Positions 37,002 through 44,159 of a stretch of 64,000 bases of DNA are shown here, piece after piece. Location of the stretch: contig CAZLGW010000024.1 of the NCBI GenBank assembly GCA_964559125.1, positions 16,859-80,858 of the forward strand. Reading direction: 5' to 3'. Source of the DNA: Ravibacter sp964559125. GTDB taxonomy: Bacteria > Bacteroidota > Bacteroidia > Cytophagales > Spirosomataceae. Numbering within the stretch: position 1 is the first letter of the stretch; the number at the start of each line of letters is the position of its first letter. Both the position numbers and the translations under genes were made by a program. The notes under the pieces are model-generated. The model was not told the DNA's origin. It saw nothing but the letters and a program-made list of their open reading frames with translations, and did not search any database.

Positions 37002-38126
37002 TCACAGGACTCCCTTCGTGGAGGGGAGTATGTGTAAGGCCGATAAATCGCGTTTTACTGCCATTTTTATGGCTTTTGCAAATCCTTTGAATATCGATTC
37101 GATCTTGTGATGTTCGTTGGCTCCTTCTACCTTAATATTAATGTTTGACAATGATGTATCGCTGAAAGACTTAAAAAAATGATGAAACATCTCTGTCGGC
37201 ATATCCCCCACTTTTTCGCGCCTGAACTCTGCATTCCAGACCAGCCACGGCCTTCCTGAAAAGTCGATTGCTACCTGGGCAAGGGCTTCGTCCATGGGCA
37301 ATAAAAACCCGTAGCGGGCTACCCCTTTCTTGTCACCGAGCGCCTGCCTGAATGCCTCTCCCAGGGCCAGCCCGGTGTCTTCAATGGTATGATGCTCATC
37401 GATATGAAGGTCCCCGTCAACGTGGATATCGAGATCGACCCCTCCGTGTTTGGCTACCTGGTCGAGCATGTGGTCGAAAAAACCGAGACCGGTATGGATT
37501 GACGACCGGCCGGTACCGTCAAGATTCAGCCCTATCGTTATCCGGGTTTCCTTTGTATTTCTTTCCACGTTTGCCACCCGGTCATTCAGCTTTACCCTTT
37601 CATAGATGGCGTCCCAATCGGTTGTGACCAGGCTCAGGGCTTTTTCCTGCGCCGGATCCAGTCCTTCCACAGCCTGCTGCTCCCCGATAAAAATGGCTTT
37701 TGCTCCCAGGTTTACTGCCAACTGTATGTCTGTAATCCTGTCGCCTATCACATAACTGTTTGCCAGGTCATACATATCGCCGAAATAGCGCTTCAGCATT
37801 CCCGTGCCGGGCTTTCTTTCCGGCGAGTTGTCTTCCGGGAAATGCCTGTCGATGTGTATGGCTGCAAACCTTACATTCTCCCCTTCAAGCATTTTCAGCA
37901 TCTTGTTGTGGGCGGGCCAGAATGTATCTTCAGGAAAGGATGCAGTACCCAGCCCGTCCTGGTTGGTAACCATAACGAGTTCGTATTCCGCTTCCTCCGC
38001 AATTTTGCGCAGGTTGGAAATAACCTTGGGAAGAAATTCGAGTTTTTCGAGAGAATCTACCTGGAAGTCGGTAGGCGGCTCCCAAATGATTGTCCCGTCG
38101 CGATCAATAAAAAGTACTTTTTTCAC
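37002..38126 (-). CDS. hisB: Bifunctional histidinol-phosphatase / imidazoleglycerol-phosphate dehydratase
   Basis: A 374-residue fusion. N-terminal HAD phosphatase: KVLFIDRDGTIIWEPP (nucleophile Asp), ELVMVTNQDG, SYVIGDRITDIQLA. C-terminal IGPD domain from ~185: RITIGLNLDGTGRSSIHTGLGFFDHML, HIDEHHTIEDTGLALGEA and FFKSFSDTSLSNINIKVEGANEHHKIES. It catalyses two steps of histidine biosynthesis. Downstream his genes are not nearby; it is flanked by gldH. Confidence 0.95.
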   Translation of the reverse strand: MKKVLFIDRDGTIIWEPPTDFQVDSLEKLEFLPKVISNLRKIAEEAEYELVMVTNQDGLGTASFPEDTFWPAHNKMLKMLEGENVRFAAIHIDRHFPEDNSPERKPGTGMLKRYFGDMYDLANSYVIGDRITDIQLAVNLGAKAIFIGEQQAVEGLDPAQEKALSLVTTDWDAIYERVKLNDRVANVERNTKETRITIGLNLDGTGRSSIHTGLGFFDHMLDQVAKHGGVDLDIHVDGDLHIDEHHTIEDTGLALGEAFRQALGDKKGVARYGFLLPMDEALAQVAIDFSGRPWLVWNAEFRREKVGDMPTEMFHHFFKSFSDTSLSNINIKVEGANEHHKIESIFKGFAKAIKMAVKRDLSALHILPSTKGVL

Positions 38127-38208
38127 CTGGCAAATATATAATGCTCCTTATTCGGGTACAAAAATAGTACCAAATCCGTAAGAACAAGCCAGAGCGTGAT
38201 GATAAACC

Positions 38209-38697
38209 TTATTCAGCCTTCTCTACACAAATCCCTATACTCATGATAAACGGCAAAGGATTTTGCCTCATCGACTGCCCGATTTCGAACCGGTAAACGC
38301 CTGCCGAAAGAAAAGTATAGTCCTTGAGAAAGAGTATTTTCTGATCGAACAGGTCTCCCAACCCCTCTCCATAGGGCTTCCCGGTGGCTTCGTCTGATAT
38401 TTTCAGTTCCACCAGGTCGTGAGAAATGGTCTTCTGGTCGGGACCGGTTATCTTCCGTGTCAGGTAAAGGTTATAATAAGGGTACTGGACTGCGCTTCTC
38501 AGCAGGTAGTAGACGTTGTATTTCAGGCCGGGATCGTCAATCTTCACATCAAAAACCGGCTTTTCATCCGCATACCACTGAGCGTCTTTTATCTCCTTAT
38601 GCGATTTATAAACCGTTTTACCGTCACACCCCGAAAGTAAACAGATGCAGACAGCGATCCATACCCCGTATCCGGTCCTTTTCCATGCAGCGGACAT
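38209..38697 (-). CDS. gldH: Gliding motility lipoprotein GldH
   Basis: About 162 residues from ATG 38697. The signal peptide ends in the lipobox LLSGC (Cys near residue 25), so it is anchored to the inner leaflet of the outer membrane or inner membrane. The remainder matches the GldH family in pattern (VYYLLRSAVQYPYYNLYLTRKI, ETFLSAGVYRFEIGQSMRQNPL-like), a protein required for gliding/type IX secretion, though part of the machinery elsewhere. It lies 10 nt after the start-overlapping upstream gene and is cotranscribed. Confidence 0.85.
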   Translation of the reverse strand: MSAAWKRTGYGVWIAVCICLLSGCDGKTVYKSHKEIKDAQWYADEKPVFDVKIDDPGLKYNVYYLLRSAVQYPYYNLYLTRKITGPDQKTISHDLVELKISDEATGKPYGEGLGDLFDQKILFLKDYTFLSAGVYRFEIGQSMRQNPLPFIMSIGICVEKAE

Positions 38698-38707
38698 ATG
38701 ATTCACT

Positions 38708-39211
38708 TTATATTTCCGCGTTCTTTTCTTCAAAATATTTTTTCAGCCAGGTAGATTCAGCGGGTACCTTCCAGCGGTTCATCCACTGGGCTTTCGTCGC
38801 AACCAGATTGTCGAAAAACAGGGTGGAAGGCAGTATTTCTTCACTGAATATCAGCTCCTTCACCGCTGAAATAGGCGTCAGCCTGATATGTCCCAGACTG
38901 TCGATCCAGGCTACCGAACGATCAAAAAAATCTATATTCATAGCCAGCCCGGTCTCTCTCATCCAGCTCACCGATTTGTCGATCGAGCAGCCGCTGGGCA
39001 TCTCGGCCGACTCGTCCGCAGCTATTACTACAAACCTGTTATGAAATATTTTACCGGAGGCCACTAACGGTTTTCCATGCGCATCCCAGTGATTAAGCGC
39101 AGCCTTGAGCGTCTCAGTAAGCGTACCGGCCTGCTCGTGGCTGAGCTCGCGGTTAGCCTGGTAGATCCATATACGGGCATCAAAGTCAATTTCGTCAAAA
39201 GGGATATACAT
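38708..39211 (-). CDS. Conserved Bacteroidota cytoplasmic protein (often named 'ABC transporter ATPase')
   Basis: A 167-residue soluble protein starting MYIPFDEIDFDARIWIYQANRELSHEQ; it has no Walker motifs, so the name used for this family in databases is misleading. A conserved core FDRSVAWIDSLGHIRLTPISAVKELIFS is visible. Function unknown. It directly precedes gldH on the same strand and follows the Fe-S protein pair. Confidence 0.72.
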   Translation of the reverse strand: MYIPFDEIDFDARIWIYQANRELSHEQAGTLTETLKAALNHWDAHGKPLVASGKIFHNRFVVIAADESAEMPSGCSIDKSVSWMRETGLAMNIDFFDRSVAWIDSLGHIRLTPISAVKELIFSEEILPSTLFFDNLVATKAQWMNRWKVPAESTWLKKYFEEKNAEI

Positions 39212-39314
39212 AGTTAAAGCCTTTGTTATAGTTCTTAAAACAGCATGCTTCCCGGAAAAGTGCCGGCCCTGCAGGAATTTCGCATGCCTGATTACCGCTC
39301 AATATACACTTTTC

Positions 39315-40091
39315 CTATAACTTCTTAAGAACGAGCTCGGCTATATCCAATACAGCTACTTCTCCCTCTTTTTCCTTGTTTTTGACACCGTCGTTTATCA
39401 TTACCATACAAAACGGGCAGGCGACGGCCACCGTGCGGGCTCCTGTTGCCAGCGCTTCTTCGGTCCTTTCAATATTGATATCCTTTCTTCCTTTCTCCGG
39501 CTCTTTGAACATCTGGGCACCGCCTGCGCCGCAGCATAGCCCCTTTGCCCTGCTGCGCTTCATTTCGACCAGCTCGAGCTTCAAAGCCTCAATTACCTGG
39601 CGGGGAGCTTCATAAACATCGTTTGCCCTTCCCAGGTAGCACGAATCATGATAGGTCACCTTCCCGTCATTGTCGCGATCCGAAACCCTGATACGTCCTT
39701 CGCCGATCAGTTGATGCAAAAACTGCGAATGATGGATCACTTCATAGTTCCCGCCCAAAGCCGGGTACTCGTTTTTCAGCGTATTAAAGCAATGCGGACA
39801 TGCCGTCACAATTTTCTTTACCCCGTAAGAGTCGAGTACCTGGATATTGGCAATAGCCTGCATCTGGAACAAAAATTCATTGCCGGCCCTTCTCGCCGGA
39901 TCGCCCGTACAGCCCTCTTCCGGGCCAAGTACCGCATACGAAATCCCTGCTTTATTGAGGATAGTTGCAAAGGCTGCCGTCACCTTTTTATACCTGTCAT
40001 CGAAAGCCCCGGCACATCCTACCCAAAACAGTATTTCGGGCATTGTTCCTTCCGAAGCCATTTCGGCCATTGTCTTAACCTGAACTGACAT
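39315..40091 (-). CDS. CCG-domain iron-sulfur redox protein (HdrB/LldE-like)
   Basis: A 258-residue protein with two CCG domains: FWVGCAGAFDDRYKKV near 25, VTACPHCFNTLKNEYPALG near 98, then DSCYLGRANDVYEAPRQ near 150 and LCCGAGGAQMF near 187, ending with AVACPFCMVMINDG. This architecture is shared with heterodisulfide reductase B and lactate-oxidation subunit LldE and binds an unusual Fe-S cluster. It overlaps nothing; the partner protein gene lies 38 nt upstream on the same strand, together forming an electron-transfer module. Confidence 0.88.
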   Translation of the reverse strand: MSVQVKTMAEMASEGTMPEILFWVGCAGAFDDRYKKVTAAFATILNKAGISYAVLGPEEGCTGDPARRAGNEFLFQMQAIANIQVLDSYGVKKIVTACPHCFNTLKNEYPALGGNYEVIHHSQFLHQLIGEGRIRVSDRDNDGKVTYHDSCYLGRANDVYEAPRQVIEALKLELVEMKRSRAKGLCCGAGGAQMFKEPEKGRKDINIERTEEALATGARTVAVACPFCMVMINDGVKNKEKEGEVAVLDIAELVLKKL

Positions 40092-40129
40092 ATAAATCCG
40101 CCTGTTACCTGTTACTAAAATTTTTAATT

Positions 40130-41470
40130 TTACTCCTCCCCGTTTACACGGTCGGCCCAGTTAAACCGGTCGGCCGGTGAAAACTTCCAGGGGGCCTGGT
40201 TAGTCTCCAGGTTCTGAAACATCATATTCCAGGCGCCGGGCGCCTTTGCTTCGTCCATCACCCTGTAACGACGCAATTGCAGAATAATATCCAGGGGATT
40301 GATCAGTATAGGGCATTCCTGCACGCAGGCATTACACGTTGTACAGGCAAGCAGCTCTTCATCAAGAATATAATCTCCCAGAAGGCTTTTGCCGTCGTCG
40401 GTAAAGCTTCCCTTATTGGCCTGTATATTTCTCCCTACCTCTTCGAGCCTGTCTCTCGTATCCATCATAATCTTCCTGGGAGATAACAATTTCCCTGTCA
40501 GGTTCGCCGGACAGGCCGATGTGCAGCGTCCGCATTCGGTGCAGGAGTAGGCGTCCAGCAGGTTTTTCCAGCTCAGATCGGTTACATCCTTAGCCCCGAA
40601 CCTGCCTATTTCAGCCGGCGCCTCCGAAGCGGTGGTATCTTCCAGCCCGAGCATCAGTTTGACTTCACGGGTAATTTCCGGCATATTTTTCATTTCTCCT
40701 TTGGGAGCCAGTCTTGAAAAATAGGTATTCGGAAAAGCAAGCAGTATGTGCAGGTGTTTCGAATAGGTAACATACAGCGCGAAAGCCAAAATTCCTAAGA
40801 TATGGAACCACCATGCCAGCCTTTCAATCGCTGTCAGCACGCCTGCATCAAAACCGGTAAAAAGCGGCCTGATCATGCCGCTGACCAGGAAGTCGCCTGT
40901 TTGGGCATAGTGCGGGGCTCCCTTTTCCTGCAGGGCCAGATCGGCTGCGTTCATCACCAGCACGGCCATCATCAGCACGATCTCGAAAATCAGTATCAGC
41001 TTCCCATCAATCGCCGGCCATCCCGACAACTCTCTGTGCCTTTCGGTACGCAGACGATTTACCTTTCCAGACTGCCTCCGAACCAGGAACGTCAGGCAAG
41101 CCGCTATCACACCGATGGCCAGCATTTCATAGAACCCTATCAGCCACGTATAAAAACCACCCAAAGCCGGCGCCAGCAGCCGGTGCGTGCCCAAAACTCC
41201 GTCGAGCACGATTTCCAATACTTCCAGGTTAATAAGGACAAAACCCGCATATACGAGAAAATGCAGGATACCGGCAAATGGCCGGTCAAACATTTTCTTC
41301 TGGGCAAAGGCTATCCGTAACATGGTACCCAGCCTTCTGGCCGGCTGATCTGTGAGGTTCTCGTCGTGCCCAAGCAGGATAGTCTTCCGGATCAGGGCAG
41401 CCCGCCGGAATATCAGGAACCCCACTCCACCCAGAGCGCCGATAAAAAGAAGTTGTTGAAACAGCTGCAT
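40130..41470 (-). CDS. Membrane-bound Fe-S oxidoreductase with two 4Fe-4S clusters
   Basis: A 446-residue protein: N-terminal hydrophobic part (~1-250) with about five helices and a conserved HDEN/H pair, then two 4Fe-4S motifs (CTECGRCTSACPANL near 310 and CTTCNACVQECPILI near 370). It resembles HdrD/LdhH-like subunits that pass electrons to the adjacent CCG protein. Upstream partner of 39315-40091. The electron donor is unknown. Confidence 0.85.
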   Translation of the reverse strand: MQLFQQLLFIGALGGVGFLIFRRAALIRKTILLGHDENLTDQPARRLGTMLRIAFAQKKMFDRPFAGILHFLVYAGFVLINLEVLEIVLDGVLGTHRLLAPALGGFYTWLIGFYEMLAIGVIAACLTFLVRRQSGKVNRLRTERHRELSGWPAIDGKLILIFEIVLMMAVLVMNAADLALQEKGAPHYAQTGDFLVSGMIRPLFTGFDAGVLTAIERLAWWFHILGILAFALYVTYSKHLHILLAFPNTYFSRLAPKGEMKNMPEITREVKLMLGLEDTTASEAPAEIGRFGAKDVTDLSWKNLLDAYSCTECGRCTSACPANLTGKLLSPRKIMMDTRDRLEEVGRNIQANKGSFTDDGKSLLGDYILDEELLACTTCNACVQECPILINPLDIILQLRRYRVMDEAKAPGAWNMMFQNLETNQAPWKFSPADRFNWADRVNGEE

Positions 41471-41631
41471 AAAATGGTTAACAATTGACTTGAAACAGGA
41501 AGCTCTACGTCACACATCGCTAACACCTAATCACCAAGCCTTTACATAGCTGTAAAGATAGCAGCCTTCAGATTGTTATGCAAGCATACTTTTTGACAGG
41601 GAAAATTATTCGCATTTTTTTGATTCCTGAC

Positions 41632-41661
41632 TTGCAATAGAAAAATCATTTCCTACATTTG
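41632..41661 (+). promoter_or_regulatory. Promoter of the tRNA-Phe gene
   Basis: TTG at 41632-41634 (-33) and TACATTTG at 41654-41661 (-7, matching TAnnTTTG) with 19 nt between, ending 27 nt before the tRNA. This is a good Bacteroidetes-type promoter and supports the phylum assignment. Confidence 0.72.
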
Positions 41662-41688
41662 CAGTCCCAAACGAACAGAAAGGGGTTT

Positions 41689-41761
41689 GGTGATGTAGCT
41701 CAGTCGGTAGAGCAAAGGACTGAAAATCCTTGTGTCGGCGGTTCGATTCCGTCCATCACCA
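41689..41761 (+). tRNA. tRNA-Phe (anticodon GAA)
   Basis: A complete cloverleaf: acceptor stem GGTGATG with CATCACC, D-arm GCTC/GAGC, anticodon stem AAGGA/TCCTT with loop CTGAAAA (anticodon GAA at 41722-41724) and T-arm GGCGG/CCGTC around TTCGATT, discriminator A at 41761. The 3' end is the most likely insertion point of the element that follows. Confidence 0.96.
41740..41761 (+). other. Candidate left attachment site (attL) in the tRNA 3' end
   Basis: Inferred from context only: unknown, AT-richer mobility genes begin right after the tRNA, and tRNA 3' ends are common integration targets. The matching right-hand copy is not in this window, and no tyrosine integrase gene is visible, so this remains unproven. 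Confidence 0.35.
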
Positions 41762-41771
41762 CTTCAGAATC

Positions 41772-41806
41772 AGCCAGTTACGATGAAAATTGTGACTGGC
41801 TTTTTT
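41772..41806 (+). terminator. Intrinsic terminator behind the tRNA-Phe gene
   Basis: AGCCAGTTAC (41772-41781) pairs with GTGACTGGCT (41792-41801, one G-T pair) around a ten-nt loop, followed by TTTTTT (41801-41806). It begins 11 nt after the tRNA; as it lies on the element side of the junction it may be supplied by the element. Confidence 0.82.
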
Positions 41807-41945
41807 GTTGGTCACACTATGGTCACGCTGGCCGTTTTCAGGATCAACAGTACAACGCCCAATTTTTTTCTTATTTTCTGATGTCCCCAATTGGTATGGA
41901 GAGAATTAGTAAATTTATAGCTTAACAATATATCATCCGGTAAGC

Positions 41946-42815
41946 ATGAATAGGTTTGAAGCTACTTCAAATAAGCTTTTTTCGAGGGCATTAAGAATTT
42001 GTCTCACTCTTTGGGTGCTTCTTACTGTTATGTTTTTCTGGGGAGAGTGTTTACACTTGAATTGGGATAATAAAATTGACCATGAGAAGTTTGCGAGTTA
42101 CTTCACATGTGTGGGTTTCTTAGTAGGTGTATGCTCAATCGTTGGGCTTTTTTTACAAGTGTCAACGGCGGAAAAAGAGAAGCATGATGCTGTCAAGCCA
42201 TTGTTGCTACCTAAGCAGGCAGTGATTTCCACTACGAGTCTATTTGGCCTTAAAAGTCCTGCAAAACCACCTTTTGTTTTCGTCTCTGAAGACTATTTGA
42301 AGTGTTTTGTGATTCTGAATGGAAGAATACCTATTCAAAATGTGGGTATGGGATTGGCTAAACGGGCAAAATTCTATTGGAAGTATGATAAAGAAGAACT
42401 TACAGACTTTGTAAAATTGAGGAGTGAAAAAAGGGAGGACGAAGATGAAAAAGCAGCGCTAGAAGAGGTCATGAGTTATTTATCTAGAATTTCAGGAAAG
42501 AGTAAAATCATGAATCAAGTACAGGTGATAGGTAAAGAAGAAACAATTAATATACGTACCCCCTATCATTACATATTAGGTTTACTAAACCCTTATAAAT
42601 ATGTAAGCACGTCTCGCTTCCCTGATAAACGACCTAAGCTTACTTTAGTTATGGAGTATCAGGGAGCTTTTGATAAGAAGGAACGGCAGGAGTTTAATGT
42701 TTTAATAACCCCCGATATCTCTGTTGATGATTCAGGAAAATCAGACGAGGTTTACCGAATAGATTTCTTAGAAATACCCGATTTGCCAGAAAATCAGGGA
42801 GAAAGGGATCAATGA
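41946..42815 (+). CDS. Two-helix membrane protein with large soluble domain, unknown
   Basis: A 289-residue protein with two N-terminal helices (~16-37, ICLTLWVLLTVMFFWGECL, and ~48-68) and a ~220-residue soluble C-terminal part containing a conserved-looking central piece (YLKCFVILNGRIPIQNVGMGL) and an acidic stretch (EKREDEDEKAAL). No family recognised. First gene after the tRNA junction; it overlaps the convergent small gene by 7 nt. Its role could be element maintenance or membrane sensing, without evidence. Confidence 0.6.
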   Translation: MNRFEATSNKLFSRALRICLTLWVLLTVMFFWGECLHLNWDNKIDHEKFASYFTCVGFLVGVCSIVGLFLQVSTAEKEKHDAVKPLLLPKQAVISTTSLFGLKSPAKPPFVFVSEDYLKCFVILNGRIPIQNVGMGLAKRAKFYWKYDKEELTDFVKLRSEKREDEDEKAALEEVMSYLSRISGKSKIMNQVQVIGKEETINIRTPYHYILGLLNPYKYVSTSRFPDKRPKLTLVMEYQGAFDKKERQEFNVLITPDISVDDSGKSDEVYRIDFLEIPDLPENQGERDQ

Positions 42816-43120
42816 TAGCGCTCTAGAAGCGCCTCGATTTCATCGAGGTAATCATAGTCGATTTCGGTTAGTCCCATATACATTTCAATCACCGTTGACC
42901 ACGCATCATCGGGTAGGCTGTCTCGTGTTTTGCTTAGACGCCATTGCAACAGGAAGCTTGATATACCTTGAACCGCAAAATCAGTCACTACGTAATCGTC
43001 ATCCAGATCGTATAAATCAACGAACTTGTGAATGACCTTGTGAGCTTCGCGACGAAAATCCCCGAGAATTCTGTCATTCCATTTTTTCCGGTCGGAGTCT
43101 GTAATATAATCGCTCACCAT
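42809..43120 (-). CDS. Small acidic protein, unknown
   Basis: A 103-residue acidic, alpha-helical-looking protein starting MVSDYITDSDRKKWNDRI and ending with a Y/D-rich stretch (LTEIDYDYLDEIEALLE). AGAGGG lies directly before the ATG, and the GTG at codon 2 would give better ribosome spacing. No family recognised. It overlaps the end of the preceding convergent gene by 7 nt. Confidence 0.5.
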   Translation of the reverse strand: MVSDYITDSDRKKWNDRILGDFRREAHKVIHKFVDLYDLDDDYVVTDFAVQGISSFLLQWRLSKTRDSLPDDAWSTVIEMYMGLTEIDYDYLDEIEALLERYH

Positions 43121-43150
43121 ACCCTCTTAGCATAAAACTTTTTCATTATG

Positions 43151-43158
43151 TATCTTTG
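43151..43158 (+). promoter_or_regulatory. Candidate -7 box for the 170-aa coiled-coil gene
   Basis: TATCTTTG, an exact TAnnTTTG match, 39 nt before the ATG at 43198. The region upstream has no convincing TTTG at -33. The 77-nt gap to the divergent gene holds nothing else recognisable. Confidence 0.4.
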
Positions 43159-43197
43159 ATAAAAGTCTATCAAACTGCCTAACAAATTTCAAACCAT

Positions 43198-43710
43198 ATG
43201 GATAAAGGGGATTATGATCTGATGGAGGAGGCTTATCAGACCTCTTTATCAGAGATGCATCGAGATATAGATAAGAAGTATGCTGAAATCAGAAAAGAGC
43301 ATAATATGGCCGCCGCCCAGAGCAAGGCGGAAACGCAGAAAAACCTTGCCTTAAAGCAAAAATTGCACGGCGTGCGGGAACAAGAAAAGCAAGATATGGA
43401 AAAAGCTAACGAGAGAAAAGAAATGGAGCGGCAGGCTTTTTTTGAAAAACAAAATGCTCGTGACAAGGAACGGGCTGCTGATTTTGCTGAAACGCAGGTA
43501 TTTGGAAAAAAATGGGGGCGACTAGAAGCAAGGGAAGCAGCTTATGGCTCTCAGGATCATATTGTAACAAGTCTGAAAGCAGAAAAATTAATCGAAGATC
43601 AGCAAAAAGAGGCTGAAAGGGAAAAAATTCGCTATCAGTTGGATAATCCACATCCGCTGGAGCTGTCGAAAGGCAAACAGACCCAGCGTTTTAATGACAG
43701 GGATAGGTGA
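43198..43710 (+). CDS. Coiled-coil protein, possible mobilization accessory factor
   Basis: A 170-residue, highly charged protein that is almost all coiled coil (runs of K/E/Q/R from residue 10 to ~105, e.g. EKQDMEKANERKEMERQAFFEKQN) with a C-terminal tail RDR. No family recognised. Being 21 nt from the convergent 136-aa gene beside the relaxase, it could serve as a mobilization accessory (nicking auxiliary) protein; that role is only inferred. Confidence 0.5.
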   Translation: MDKGDYDLMEEAYQTSLSEMHRDIDKKYAEIRKEHNMAAAQSKAETQKNLALKQKLHGVREQEKQDMEKANERKEMERQAFFEKQNARDKERAADFAETQVFGKKWGRLEAREAAYGSQDHIVTSLKAEKLIEDQQKEAEREKIRYQLDNPHPLELSKGKQTQRFNDRDR

Positions 43711-43730
43711 AGATAATAAAAGCCGCTTAG

Positions 43731-44141
43731 TTAGTCCTTATGCTCAATTTTGATCTTCTCTATATCCGGCTGATCTTCCGTAACATCAATAAATGAGCTA
43801 TCCGGCTCTTTTATCCATGCAACCCTGTTTTCAAACAGATAGTCAAATAGCAATCCAAGGTTTCTGCCTGTGATACTGATCGTCGCGGCGGGTATCTTTA
43901 TTTCAATCAACTCCTTCCCATCATATTCAAGGGGCGAGACAAAATCATGATAATAAATAGCTGCGCTATTTCCTTCGGCAAAGTGGATTTTGAACCCCAC
44001 AGGCTTTGTTTGGGCGGGTGCTAACGCAAAAAAATCGTAAACATCCGAAGCTAGAGGCGTTTTTACCGTCTCTGCATAATCATTTTCTACCGCATTTTTG
44101 AAAGGCGGTAAAATCCGTTCATCTAAATGTGATTTTCCCAT
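43731..44141 (-). CDS. Unknown 136-residue protein cotranscribed with the relaxase
   Basis: A 136-residue soluble protein (MGKSHLDERILPPFKNAVE) with a mostly beta-like middle and acidic C-terminus ending in KIKIEHKD. It starts 18 nt after the relaxase stop on the same strand, so is expressed with it; a role as a relaxosome helper is plausible but not shown by any motif. Confidence 0.5.
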   Translation of the reverse strand: MGKSHLDERILPPFKNAVENDYAETVKTPLASDVYDFFALAPAQTKPVGFKIHFAEGNSAAIYYHDFVSPLEYDGKELIEIKIPAATISITGRNLGLLFDYLFENRVAWIKEPDSSFIDVTEDQPDIEKIKIEHKD

Positions 44142-44159
44142 TTTGGCTTGTTTTTGGGG

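Noticed and set aside
41819..41881. Short ORF MVTLAVFRINSTT after tRNA as integrase remnant
   Set aside because: Only 20 codons, no match to integrase N-terminus that I can defend; two GTCAC copies 11 bp apart could be arm sites but are too short to call.
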